In this document: positions 1 through 7,438 of the stretch, piece after piece
Numbering within the stretch: the stretch's first letter is position 1
How the letters are laid out: each line of letters opens with the position of its first letter
Source of the DNA: Methylobacteriaceae bacterium
Lineage (GTDB): Bacteria; Pseudomonadota; Alphaproteobacteria; Rhizobiales; Beijerinckiaceae
Assembly (NCBI GenBank): GCA_031272615.1
Contig: JAISTL010000168.1
Location: forward strand, 1 to 22,670
Length of the DNA: 22,670 bases
Direction: 5' to 3'
Translations under genes and position numbers: made by a program
Notes under the pieces: model-generated
Told to the model about the DNA's origin: nothing
The model's input: the letters and a program-made list of their open reading frames with translations, nothing else
Database searches by the model: none

Positions 1-158
1 GCCGCGGCCACAGCCGCCACAACAAAGCATTTGTCCGTGGTTTTGACAGAACGGGAGAGCACCGCACGCCCCTGATGGAGAACAACGTCACCCATTCCCA
101 TGACAAAAAAAACTTAATGAAACAAGAAGAATCCGGAAACAACCTGAACAAGCGCCAT
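1..158. other. Left edge, no gene seen
   Basis: I see no convincing reading frame or RNA gene between the window edge and the rpsD terminator. The stretch may hold the end of a feature that lies outside the window. Confidence 0.4.
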
Positions 159-187
159 AAAAAAACCGCCCCCGAAACTGGGGGCGG
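159..187 (-). terminator. Rho-independent terminator of rpsD
   Basis: A perfect 8-bp GC stem (166-173 with 180-187) with a 6-nt loop is followed on the minus strand by seven T residues (159-165). It lies 24 bp past the rpsD stop codon and fits a classic intrinsic terminator. Confidence 0.9.
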
Positions 188-211
188 CGCATGGGAAAAA
201 GATATCCGGGC

Positions 212-829
212 TTACCGGGAATAAAACTCGATCACCAGGTTCGGTTCCATCTGCACCGGATACGGCACATCCGCCAGGGCTGGAACGCGGGTATACTGGG
301 CCCGCATCTTGCCGTGGTCGACCTCGATGTAATCCGGAACATCGCGCTCGGTGGACTGGCTGGCCACCACAACCAGCTCCAGCTGCCTGGAGGAATCCTT
401 GACTTCGACGACATCGCCCGGCCGCACCAGATAGCTGGCGATATTGACCCGGCGGCCGTTGACCCGGATATGGCCGTGGTTGACGAACTGCCGCGCGGCA
501 AAGGGAGTCGGCACGAACTTGGCGCGATACACCACCGCGTCGAGGCGCCGTTCCAGCAACCCGATGAGGTTCTCACCCGAGTCCCCCTTCATGCGGATGG
601 CTTCCTGATAATAGCGCAGGAACTGCCGCTCGGTGATATTGGCGTAGTAGCCCTTCAATTTCTGCTTGGCGCGCAGCTGATTGCCGTAGTCCGACAATTT
701 GCCCTTGCGCCGCTGGCCGTGCTGGCCCGGGCCGTATTCACGGCGGTTGATGGGGCTCTTCGGGCGGCCCCAGATATTCTGCCCCATACGACGGTCAATT
801 TTGTATTTCGTCTGAATGCGTTTGGACAT
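212..829 (-). CDS. rpsD: 30S ribosomal protein S4
   Basis: S4 is a primary 16S rRNA binding protein that nucleates assembly of the small-subunit body. The 205-residue product has the usual full length. The N-terminal part has [20 protein letters not shown], and the S4 RNA-binding domain (about residues 94-155) holds RLDAVVYR and [17 protein letters not shown]. The end [16 protein letters not shown] is typical of alphaproteobacterial S4, and the zinc-ligand cysteines of some S4 proteins are absent. The ATG is preceded by GAGGAT about 5 bases upstream. The gene stands alone, with its own predicted promoter and terminator, rather than in the alpha operon with rpoA; that is common in alphaproteobacteria. 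Several long antisense frames over it are shadows. Confidence 0.98.
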   Translation of the reverse strand: MSKRIQTKYKIDRRMGQNIWGRPKSPINRREYGPGQHGQRRKGKLSDYGNQLRAKQKLKGYYANITERQFLRYYQEAIRMKGDSGENLIGLLERRLDAVVYRAKFVPTPFAARQFVNHGHIRVNGRRVNIASYLVRPGDVVEVKDSSRQLELVVVASQSTERDVPDYIEVDHGKMRAQYTRVPALADVPYPVQMEPNLVIEFYSR

Positions 830-981
830 CGCGTATCCTCAAAAAAGTGTTCACGAAAGGCGGAAAACCCGCCGAGGAACGCGCCCTCCTCTTTCCGCGG
901 TCACGGAACGACAGATTGCCTGAACAATCACGGGAGCGTGAAAAACCGCCGGCTCTCATCCGGAGCCGCGCGGTTCACCGG

Positions 982-1010
982 CTTCTAGTGGAAAGCGCCC
1001 GCCTTGTCAA
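982..1010 (-). promoter_or_regulatory. Predicted rpsD promoter
   Basis: On the minus strand a perfect -35 TTGACA (1005-1010) is followed after 17 bp by TAGAAG (982-987), which matches four of six -10 bases. The transcript would carry a leader of about 145 nt before rpsD. The gene-free stretch 830-1132 otherwise shows nothing I recognise; the leader could hold an S4 autoregulatory structure, but I cannot show one. Confidence 0.6.
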
Positions 1011-1132
1011 ACAAAGAATCCCGGCGGATTGTCAAAAAACAAACAGCCGTAAAACGTTTTTCGCATTGCCTTGCGCCGCCGTTTCGGCTTATGACGGCGT
1101 CGCCCCTTGTCCCACCTGTGAAAGCCGACGCC

Positions 1133-1804
1133 ATGTCTTCACACTCCGCCCTTCCCTCCGAACCTTTCCGCCTTGATTTTGCCGGTTTGCGCGTGCTGTT
1201 CGTCATGGCGCTGGATGCCGAATACGGCCCGCATCTGCGCTCGTTGATGACGCCGCTGTTCATCGGAGTCGGCCCCATCGAGGCCGTGCTCCACACGGCG
1301 CTTGCCCTGCAGACCCTCGCCGGCGGCGACGGCCTGCCCGATCTCGTGGTCTCCCTTGGCTCCGCCGGTTCGCAAACCCTGACCCAGGGTGAAATCTACC
1401 AGGTCTCATCGGTGTCGTGGCGGGATATCGACGGCTCGCCCATCGGCTTCCCCAAGGGGCTGACGCCGTTCCTGGACCTGCCGGCCGAAGTCCCGCTGCC
1501 GACTCCCCTCGCAAACATCGCCGCCGCGCGGCTTTCTTCCGGCGCCGCCTTCATTTCCGGCGACGGGTATGCCGCCATCGACGCCGAGATGGTGGATATG
1601 GAAACCTTCTCGGTGATGCGCGCCTGCCACCGGTTCTCGGTGCCGATGCTCGGCCTGCGCGGCATTTCCGACGGCGCCGAAGAGCTGCGCCGCTATTCGG
1701 ACTGGGCGAAACTGCTCCCCGTTCTCGATGAAAAACTCGCCGACACCCTGGGCCGCCTGGAAACCCTGCTGCGCGCCGAGGGCCTGAACGCGCTGAAAGG
1801 CTGA
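1133..1804 (+). CDS. mtnN: 5'-methylthioadenosine/S-adenosylhomocysteine nucleosidase
   Basis: This is a member of the nucleoside phosphorylase superfamily (PNP_UDP_1). Such enzymes hydrolyse the glycosidic bond of methylthioadenosine and S-adenosylhomocysteine, by-products of polyamine synthesis and methylation, in the cytoplasm. The 223-residue product starts with the beta strand LRVLFVMALDAEYGP, then GVGPIEA and LVVSLGSAGS, which shape the base and ribose site. MVDMETFSVMRAC carries the substrate-binding Met-Glu pair, and GLRGISDGAEEL supplies the catalytic Asp. The protein matches my memory of the short rhizobial form. I chose ATG 1133 because the fold begins soon after it; in-frame ATG 1091 is possible, and neither has a clear Shine-Dalgarno sequence. 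Exact substrate preference cannot be read from sequence. Confidence 0.85.
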   Translation: MSSHSALPSEPFRLDFAGLRVLFVMALDAEYGPHLRSLMTPLFIGVGPIEAVLHTALALQTLAGGDGLPDLVVSLGSAGSQTLTQGEIYQVSSVSWRDIDGSPIGFPKGLTPFLDLPAEVPLPTPLANIAAARLSSGAAFISGDGYAAIDAEMVDMETFSVMRACHRFSVPMLGLRGISDGAEELRRYSDWAKLLPVLDEKLADTLGRLETLLRAEGLNALKG

Positions 1805-1827
1805 AGAATCCGCCGGAATAGCGGACT

Positions 1828-1873
1828 CCCCCGTCACCCACGGGCGTGAGCGACGCAATCCGGTTTGTCCACC
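1828..1873. repeat. Dispersed 46-bp repeat, copy A
   Basis: This 46-bp segment recurs at 8775-8820 with two mismatches. It begins with a small hairpin (CCCGTCACCCACGGG), continues with a GAGCGACGCAATCCGG segment and ends in TTTGTCCACC. It lies between mtnN and its terminator. Confidence 0.85.
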
Positions 1874-1897
1874 ATATCCATCGTGTCCGCCATAGCG

Positions 1898-1928
1898 AAG
1901 GGCCACCCGACTCTCCCGGGTGGCCCTT
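1898..1928. terminator. Hairpin terminator between convergent genes
   Basis: A perfect 11-bp stem (1898-1908 with 1918-1928) encloses a 9-nt loop between the ends of mtnN and the minus-strand DASS gene. No strong T-run follows on either strand, so this is a likely but not textbook bidirectional terminator. Confidence 0.6.
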
Positions 1929-1959
1929 CCTGTCAACTGGATGCACCGGTACGAGGGAA

Positions 1960-3366
1960 TTACCAGAGACCCAGAATCTTCCACCACAGCGAGCCGATGC
2001 CGACCCACACGATGAGATTGAAGACCGAGAAAATGAAACCGACCCGCCACCAGGCGCTGAGCGGCATATAGCCCGCGCCGAAATACATCGGACCGGGTGA
2101 ACCGCTGTAATGGGTGATGGCGAGGCAGATGTTGGCGGTATAGGCAAGCGCCAGGCATGTGAGATACGGGGGCGCTCCCGCCGATATCGCCACGGCGACG
2201 AACGCCGCGTACATGGCTGAAATGTGCGCCGTCAAACTGGCGAAACCGTAGTGGGAGTACATATACACCACCACCAGCAGAATCAGCGCCCACAACCACG
2301 GCAGACCGGAGATGGACGACGAGACCACGTCGGCAAACCACGAGATGAACCCGACCTTCTGCAGCTGCCCGGCCAGCGCGACCAGGCTGCCCATCCAGAT
2401 GAAGATGTCCCAGGCGCCCTTTTCAGTCAGCATCTCCGACCAGTCGAGAACCTTGGTCAACAGCAGGATACAGGCGGCCAGCATACCGACGACGGTGGCA
2501 TCCAGCTTGGTCCACTGCCCCGTTGTCCACAGCACCAGCACCAGAACGAACACGCCGGCGAGGATGCGTTCATCCCGCGACATCGGCCCCATTTTCTTCA
2601 GCTCTTCCGCCGCCAGCGCCTTGACCTCCGGCGTTTTCTTCAGTTCCGGCGGACAAATCTTGTAGAGCAGCAACGGCGTGCACGCCATCGCCACGGCGCC
2701 GGGCAGCAGCGCCGCCAGGAACCACATACCCCACGAGATCTCGATGCCCGCCGTCTTGCTGGCGAGCTCGACAATCATCGGGTTTCCGGCCATGGCGGTC
2801 ATAAACATGGCGCAGACGATACCTTCCGTCTGGTACACGACCTGCATGATGTAGGCGCCGGCCTTCCGCGGCGTGGTTTCCGGCTCGGACCCCAGCACCG
2901 AGCAGATACTGCGGGCGATGGGGAACAGGATACCTCCGGCGCGCGCCATGCTCGACGGAGTGGCGGGCGAAATGACCAGATCGCTGAGCGCCAGCGAATA
3001 GCCGACCGTCAGCGTGCTGCCGCCGATGGCCCTGAGGATGACATAGGCGATGCGCCGCCCGAAACCGGTTTTCAGAAACGCCCGGGCGAACATGAACGCG
3101 GCGACGATCAGCCACATCGACGTTGACGCGAACCCCGTCAGAACATCCGCGGTTTTCAATGTGCCGGTCAACGCAACGATGGTGATGCCGACAAACGCCA
3201 CCGCCCCGATGGGCAGCGGCTCAAGGATAAATCCGAGAATGATGGCCACGGTAAGGCCGAACAGATGCCAAGCCTGCGGCTTCAAATCCCCCGGGGCGGG
3301 AATGAGATAAAGAACCAGCCCAACGCCGACGGTGATAATCAAGTTTCGTATTTGTATTTTTGTCAT
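1960..3366 (-). CDS. DASS-family (SLC13/CitT-like) carboxylate symporter
   Basis: This 468-residue polytopic inner-membrane protein belongs to the divalent anion:Na+ symporter family, which moves di- and tricarboxylates such as succinate, citrate or tartrate by Na+ symport or by exchange. Roughly a dozen hydrophobic segments are visible. The family substrate-site hairpins are represented by SPATPSSMARAGGILFPIAR (about residues 133-152) and by ITHYSGSPGPMYFGAGY near the C-terminus. The ATG has AGGTG about 6 bases upstream. The gene follows the lyase gene after 57 bp on the same strand, so both are probably one transcript. The context with a D-tartrate dehydratase suggests tartrate or a related dicarboxylate as substrate, as for TtdT of E. 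coli, but this is inference. Confidence 0.85.
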   Translation of the reverse strand: MTKIQIRNLIITVGVGLVLYLIPAPGDLKPQAWHLFGLTVAIILGFILEPLPIGAVAFVGITIVALTGTLKTADVLTGFASTSMWLIVAAFMFARAFLKTGFGRRIAYVILRAIGGSTLTVGYSLALSDLVISPATPSSMARAGGILFPIARSICSVLGSEPETTPRKAGAYIMQVVYQTEGIVCAMFMTAMAGNPMIVELASKTAGIEISWGMWFLAALLPGAVAMACTPLLLYKICPPELKKTPEVKALAAEELKKMGPMSRDERILAGVFVLVLVLWTTGQWTKLDATVVGMLAACILLLTKVLDWSEMLTEKGAWDIFIWMGSLVALAGQLQKVGFISWFADVVSSSISGLPWLWALILLVVVYMYSHYGFASLTAHISAMYAAFVAVAISAGAPPYLTCLALAYTANICLAITHYSGSPGPMYFGAGYMPLSAWWRVGFIFSVFNLIVWVGIGSLWWKILGLW

Positions 3367-3423
3367 GATACACCTCGCATCCCGCCGCCGGCCGGAAGAC
3401 CGGCGCGGGCAGACAGGTTGAGA

Positions 3424-4770
3424 TTACGGCCGCTTGCGGGCCAGGGTGTTATCGACGGATGCACCGGCAATGCCGATGTATGAATGCGGATCGAGCATTT
3501 CGGCGACTTCCTCACGGGTGAAGTGTTTCATCACTTCCGGGTCGCCGCAGAGCGCCTCGAGCATCGGCACCTTGTTCTCGAAGGCGTACATGCTCGTTTT
3601 GTACACGACGTCATGGGCCGTCAGGCGACCCATCTTTTCCGCAAGGTGGATCATGATGGATTCGGACAGCATGATGCCGTGGAGAATGTTGAGGTTCGCT
3701 TCCATTTTGTCGGGATAGACAATGAGGTTCCTGAGAATGTCCAAAGTCTTCTCGAGCGCCGCGTCCAGATGGATGCACGCCGTCGGCACGAACTCCCATT
3801 CGGAGATTTCGCAGCTCCAGTCCCGTTCGTGCTCGATGTTCATGCACTCCACCGCCACCGGCGCCTGGGCGCGCACCAGACGGCACAAGCCGATGACGTT
3901 CTCGCACACCTGCGGATTGCGCTTGTGGGGCATGGTCGATGAACCGACCTTGCCCATGAAGAAGGGCTCCTCCAGTTCGCCGATTTCCGTGCGCTGCAGG
4001 GTCAGCACCTCGTGGGTGATGCGGGTGATGGTCCCGGCAATCAGCGCCAGCAGATTCATGAACTCGGCAATGTGATCGCGGGTGGAATGCCAGTGCACCG
4101 GCGTCACCCCGAGACCAAGGATGTCCATGGTACGCTTCTGCACCTGCAACCCCTTGTCGTTCATGGACGCCAGGGTGCCGACGGCGCCGGAAAGCTGCCC
4201 GATGAAGAGCCGCGGCGCGCATTCCTTGAGCCTCACCTCGTGATTCTCCAGTTCATAGACCCAGGTCGCCGCCTTCATGCCGAAGGTAATCGGCAGAGCG
4301 TGCTGTACATGGGTGCGCCCGGCCATCACCACATCACGGTATTTCGCCGCCAGGCCGCGCGCCGCCTCGGCGCAATCGGCCACCTGCCGGGCAATCACCG
4401 CGTGGGCTTCACGGATGCGCAGAATCAACCCGGTGTCGACGATATCCTGACTGGTGGCGCCCCAGTGCAGGTATTCTCCGGCGTTGTTGTCCAGCACCTT
4501 CTTGTACTCTTTCAACAAGGGCACGATGGTGATGGAGCTTTTGTAGTTTTCGCCGATGGCGGCGTAATCCAGCAGCGTCGCGTCGGCTTTGCGGTTGATT
4601 TCGTCCGCCGCCTCCTTCGGGATCATGCCGATTTCACCCTGAGCCTTGGCCAGGGCGGCCTCGGTATCAATCCATTTCTGCACGAGATTGCGGTCACTGA
4701 AGATGTTCTTCATCTCCGCCGTCCCGAACAGGGTGCCGATGGCAAGACTGTCAATTGCAGTGGAACCCAT
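3424..4770 (-). CDS. Fumarase/aspartase-superfamily lyase (PcaB/adenylosuccinate lyase-like)
   Basis: The 448-residue product belongs to the fumarase/aspartase superfamily, whose members make or break C-N, C-O or C-C bonds next to a carboxylate through a carbanion intermediate. The signature loop KVGSSTMPHKRNPQ with the catalytic Ser is intact. HLHWGATSQDIVDT is represented by YLHWGATSQDIVDTG, and RTHVQHALPITFG and WHSTRDHIAEF are the other conserved active-site blocks. The last block and the overall arrangement resemble 3-carboxy-cis,cis-muconate cycloisomerase and adenylosuccinate lyase more than argininosuccinate lyase or fumarase C. A strong GGGAGG lies 8 bases before the ATG. The gene is not near purine or protocatechuate genes; with a DASS symporter downstream it is more likely catabolic. 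The substrate is unknown. Confidence 0.8.
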   Translation of the reverse strand: MGSTAIDSLAIGTLFGTAEMKNIFSDRNLVQKWIDTEAALAKAQGEIGMIPKEAADEINRKADATLLDYAAIGENYKSSITIVPLLKEYKKVLDNNAGEYLHWGATSQDIVDTGLILRIREAHAVIARQVADCAEAARGLAAKYRDVVMAGRTHVQHALPITFGMKAATWVYELENHEVRLKECAPRLFIGQLSGAVGTLASMNDKGLQVQKRTMDILGLGVTPVHWHSTRDHIAEFMNLLALIAGTITRITHEVLTLQRTEIGELEEPFFMGKVGSSTMPHKRNPQVCENVIGLCRLVRAQAPVAVECMNIEHERDWSCEISEWEFVPTACIHLDAALEKTLDILRNLIVYPDKMEANLNILHGIMLSESIMIHLAEKMGRLTAHDVVYKTSMYAFENKVPMLEALCGDPEVMKHFTREEVAEMLDPHSYIGIAGASVDNTLARKRP

Positions 4771-4930
4771 AAAACTACCTCCCTTTTAGGTTGTTTGAGA
4801 CCAGAGTGGTTAAAACGTTAAATTGCAAAATAAAATTTGCAAAAGAAATTTTATCACGTAATAACAACGAATTACGCGTGAAAGTTCAGTTCAAATTTAA
4901 CAAAAACCGCGCTTGCTACCCCCGATTTTA

Positions 4931-4965
4931 GTGAAACGTTTAACTTGAAATATGAGTCTTGTCAA
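4931..4965 (-). promoter_or_regulatory. Predicted promoter and LacI operator for lyase-DASS operon
   Basis: On the minus strand a perfect -35 TTGACA (4960-4965) is followed after 17 bp by a weak -10 TAAACG (4937-4942). The -10 is overlapped by GTGAAACGTTTAAC (4931-4944), a near-perfect palindrome with the central CG typical of LacI-family operators. A repressor bound here would block polymerase. Confidence 0.5.
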
Positions 4966-4994
4966 ACTGAGTCTTTCACTTTTTTCGCCGCCCC

Positions 4995-5026
4995 TTGACT
5001 TTTTTATCAACGCGTTGAATTTATAG
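4995..5026 (+). promoter_or_regulatory. Predicted promoter and operator of the LacI gene
   Basis: TTGACT (4995-5000) could be a -35, with a weak AT-rich -10 at about 5018-5026. Between them lies TCAACGCGTTGA (5007-5018), a perfect 12-bp palindrome with the central CG step of LacI-type operators. This would fit autoregulation of the gene starting at 5124. Confidence 0.45.
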
Positions 5027-5123
5027 GGAAAAACTGGATTCCTCCCCCTGAGACGGTTCGCGCCTTTTACCACCGCTGCAAACGTCTCTGGACTGTCGCG
5101 AGGCTTTGTTTTATAGAAGCCGC

Positions 5124-6188
5124 ATGACAAGCAGCCGTTCTTCACAGGATAAATTACCCAGAGCGACGATCAAGGATATCGCGCGGGTGGTCGGCGTATC
5201 GCCGACAGCGGTTTCCCTTGCCCTCAACGACAAGGGCTCCCTGACGGAGGACCTGCGCAAGCGCATCAAGGACACCGCGGCGGTGATGAATTACCGCCCC
5301 AATTCATCGGCACGGATGCTGCGCGGTTCCCGCTCCAATTCCGTCTCCGTCATCATCAATTACTTCAACAATCCGTTTTTCCGCAGCTTTTTTCTCGGGT
5401 TGGAACCGGTGCTCGACGAGGCCGGCGTCACCTACTCGGTCTCACAAACCTGGGACAGCCTGGCCAAGGAACAGGAGCTGGCGCGAAAAGCGGCGGAACA
5501 CGGTTCCGACGGATTGATCGTCCTCAATTGCTCCGCCGAATACGCCCATCTGAAATCGGTCAGCGACACGTTTTCCATTCCCATCGTGCTCATCAGCCAT
5601 ACGCTCGAGGATCGCTTCGCCGCCCTGCAGGCCGACAATCTGCGTGGCGGCTATCTCGCCACCGAACACCTGCTGAGCCTCGACAAACGGCCGGTTTTTC
5701 ACATCTCCGGCATGCCCGGGAAATCCGGCCTGAAGAACCGCATGCTGGGCTTCAAGTCCGCCCTTGCCGATCTGCGTCCGGAGGTCAACCCGGAGTCGTT
5801 CATCTACCCGGTGGAGGCCCTCACCGCCGCTGCCGGCTACCAGGCCATGGAAACCATTTTAGAGCACCATAAGCCGCCGCTCGGCGTCTTCGTCGTCAAC
5901 GACGAAGTGGCACTGGGCGTTGTCACCTATGTCCGCCACATCGGCCTGAAGATGCCCGAGCAGGTGGCCGTGGTCGGCTTTTCCGACATCGACCTCCTGG
6001 AAACTCTCTATATTCCCCTCACCAGCATCCGCATCCCGCAAAAACGCATGGGCGCACTGGCGGCGCAGACCCTGCTGGACCTGATTGACCATCCCGAAAA
6101 CCGCTTGTCGCCGCCCATCCTGACTCTGCCCGTGACGCTGGTCGTGCGCGAGAGCACCATCGGCCCGCAACAGGGGAAAAAACGCTGA
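5124..6188 (+). CDS. LacI-family transcriptional regulator
   Basis: This 354-residue regulator has an N-terminal LacI helix-turn-helix (about residues 14-36, TIKDIARVVGVSPTAVSLAL), the hinge helix region (NSSARMLRGSRS) and a periplasmic-binding-like effector domain starting with SVSVIINYFNNPFFRSF. Conserved blocks near the end include VAVVGFSDIDLLE and PLTSIRIPQKRMG. LacI-type proteins bind small-molecule ligands and usually repress nearby catabolic genes. I prefer ATG 5124 over an upstream in-frame TTG at 5106, because the family N-terminus begins close to the ATG. It is divergent from the lyase-DASS operon, with LacI-type palindromes between them, so it is the best candidate regulator of that operon. 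The ligand is unknown. Its 3' end faces the second LacI gene with a 12-bp gap. Confidence 0.93.
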   Translation: MTSSRSSQDKLPRATIKDIARVVGVSPTAVSLALNDKGSLTEDLRKRIKDTAAVMNYRPNSSARMLRGSRSNSVSVIINYFNNPFFRSFFLGLEPVLDEAGVTYSVSQTWDSLAKEQELARKAAEHGSDGLIVLNCSAEYAHLKSVSDTFSIPIVLISHTLEDRFAALQADNLRGGYLATEHLLSLDKRPVFHISGMPGKSGLKNRMLGFKSALADLRPEVNPESFIYPVEALTAAAGYQAMETILEHHKPPLGVFVVNDEVALGVVTYVRHIGLKMPEQVAVVGFSDIDLLETLYIPLTSIRIPQKRMGALAAQTLLDLIDHPENRLSPPILTLPVTLVVRESTIGPQQGKKR

Positions 6189-6200
6189 AGCCATTGTCCT

Positions 6201-7229
6201 CTACAGTTTCGGCGCTGAGGTCGACCGGCGCAGCAACAGGTTGGCATCGCTCCACGCGACAAAGTTCTCACCCGCCTCAATGCCGTCCTGCTCGCGTTGG
6301 ATGAGGCGGAACACGCCTGTCACCGCCGTTTCCGCCAGGGCGGCCACCGGCAGGCGCACGCAGGTCAACGCCGGCGTCAGCAATTTGTACCAGCGCGGGT
6401 CTCCGTATCCGATGACAGACACCTCATCCGGAACGGCAATTCCCAATTCCTTCAACGCCCGCAACCCTCCGACGGTAATCTCCGTACTGCCGAGAATGAG
6501 CGCCGTGGGCGGCCGGGCGTCCGTGAACATGCGCCGCACCGCCACCAGGCCGTTGCGGGCCCGGGGCGGCTCCAAAGCCGTCCAGGCCGGTTGAGGCGTC
6601 ATCCCCGCCGCCGCCAGCGCCTCAAAATACCCCCGCGCCCGGCTCGCGCCGACGCTGATGCCGTCACTGGTACCCACATAACCGATGGCCGTGTGCCCGA
6701 GGCCGAGCAGGTGCTCCGTCGCGGCGCGGATACCGGAAGTGTCGTCCATAACCGCCGCCGCCGGCGTCAACCCGGGAATGCGGCGCAGCAGCTGCAACGA
6801 CGGAACCATCTTCAGCAGTCTGGCCGTCCGCTCCGTCGGGCGCGGCGAAGCGGTGATGACAATGCCCGCCACCCGCGCCTCAACCATGGCCAGAACCTGG
6901 CTTTCCTCCATCGCCGGGTCGTCGTCGGCATTGCTCAGCAGCAACTGGAAACCCAAATCCCGGCATCGCGCCGCCAGCACCGACGCGATGGCATTGTAGA
7001 AATGGTTGCGGATGTCGGGAATGATCAAGCCGATGAGAAACCGGGATTTCCGCTGCATCTGCCGGGCCGAGAGATTGGGGATGTACCCGAGCTCCTCCGC
7101 CATCCTACAGATTTTATTCCTCATTTCATCGCCGACTCCGCTGTTGCCGTTCACGGCGCGGGAAACGGTGGACGGCGAAACACCCAGCTTCGAAGACAAA
7201 TCCTTGATTGTAATCATTTTTCTGCTCAT
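6201..7229 (-). CDS. LacI-family transcriptional regulator
   Basis: The 342-residue product has the LacI helix-turn-helix near its start (MITIKDLSSKLGVSPSTVSRAVNG), the hinge helix (NLSARQMQRKSR) and an effector domain opening with FLIGLIIPDIRNHFYNAI. The later blocks VSVIGYGDPRWYKLLTPALT and VRLPVAALAETAV are typical. Candidate starts are TTG 7232, ATG 7229 and ATG 7217; ATG 7229 is a conservative choice, but the last places the helix-turn-helix as in short LacI proteins. It is read divergently from the D-tartrate dehydratase gene. A perfect LacI/PurR-type palindrome lies between them in the dehydratase promoter, so it probably represses that gene. It is only distantly similar to the LacI protein at 5124-6188. 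Confidence 0.93.
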   Translation of the reverse strand: MSRKMITIKDLSSKLGVSPSTVSRAVNGNSGVGDEMRNKICRMAEELGYIPNLSARQMQRKSRFLIGLIIPDIRNHFYNAIASVLAARCRDLGFQLLLSNADDDPAMEESQVLAMVEARVAGIVITASPRPTERTARLLKMVPSLQLLRRIPGLTPAAAVMDDTSGIRAATEHLLGLGHTAIGYVGTSDGISVGASRARGYFEALAAAGMTPQPAWTALEPPRARNGLVAVRRMFTDARPPTALILGSTEITVGGLRALKELGIAVPDEVSVIGYGDPRWYKLLTPALTCVRLPVAALAETAVTGVFRLIQREQDGIEAGENFVAWSDANLLLRRSTSAPKL

Positions 7230-7279
7230 CAAGCCAGTCTAGCGCTCCAAGGGCTTTTCGTCAATCCCTTACGTTGTAA

Positions 7280-7308
7280 GCTTTATCGTTTAACTTTCGC
7301 ATTTTCAA
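7280..7308 (-). promoter_or_regulatory. Possible promoter of the second LacI gene
   Basis: On the minus strand TTGAAA (7303-7308) is followed after 17 bp by TAAAGC (7280-7285). A TTAAACGATAA half-palindrome lies in the spacer. The -10 match is poor, so this is tentative. Confidence 0.3.
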
Positions 7309-7325
7309 TGTATTGGATTCATTTG

Positions 7326-7354
7326 TTGACAGCACGCAAACGTTTGCGTAAATT
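7326..7354 (+). promoter_or_regulatory. tarD promoter with LacI/PurR-type operator in the spacer
   Basis: A perfect -35 TTGACA (7326-7331) and TAAATT (7349-7354) are 17 bp apart. The spacer is almost wholly filled by ACGCAAACGTTTGCGT (7334-7349), a perfect 16-bp palindrome that equals the PurR/LacI-family operator consensus. Two AAACGT half-sites follow at 7355-7360 and 7362-7367. Bound repressor would sit between the two promoter elements. Confidence 0.8.
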
Positions 7355-7438
7355 AAACGTCAAACGTACTTTGGACGGGCAAACACGCGATTCTGCCCGC
7401 CGGGAGGTTTTGTGTTTAGCTCATCAGGAAGAATCACC

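Larger units (their letters stand above)
4771..5123. other. Divergent regulatory region
   Basis: This 353-bp AT-rich gap separates the minus-strand lyase-DASS operon from the plus-strand LacI gene. It holds the two promoter/operator candidates listed separately and further partial palindromes, including AAAACGTTAAA near 4812-4822 and a CACGTAAT / ATTACGCGTG pair at about 4855-4880. No RNA gene or reading frame is credible in it. Confidence 0.6.

Noticed and set aside
191..988. 265-codon open frame on the plus strand over rpsD
   Set aside because: It lies opposite the well-conserved S4 gene and shows no ribosome site or family likeness.
3424..4770. Adenylosuccinate lyase (purB) or PcaB as a firm name
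   Set aside because: The active-site blocks fit both families only in part, and there are no purine or protocatechuate genes nearby.
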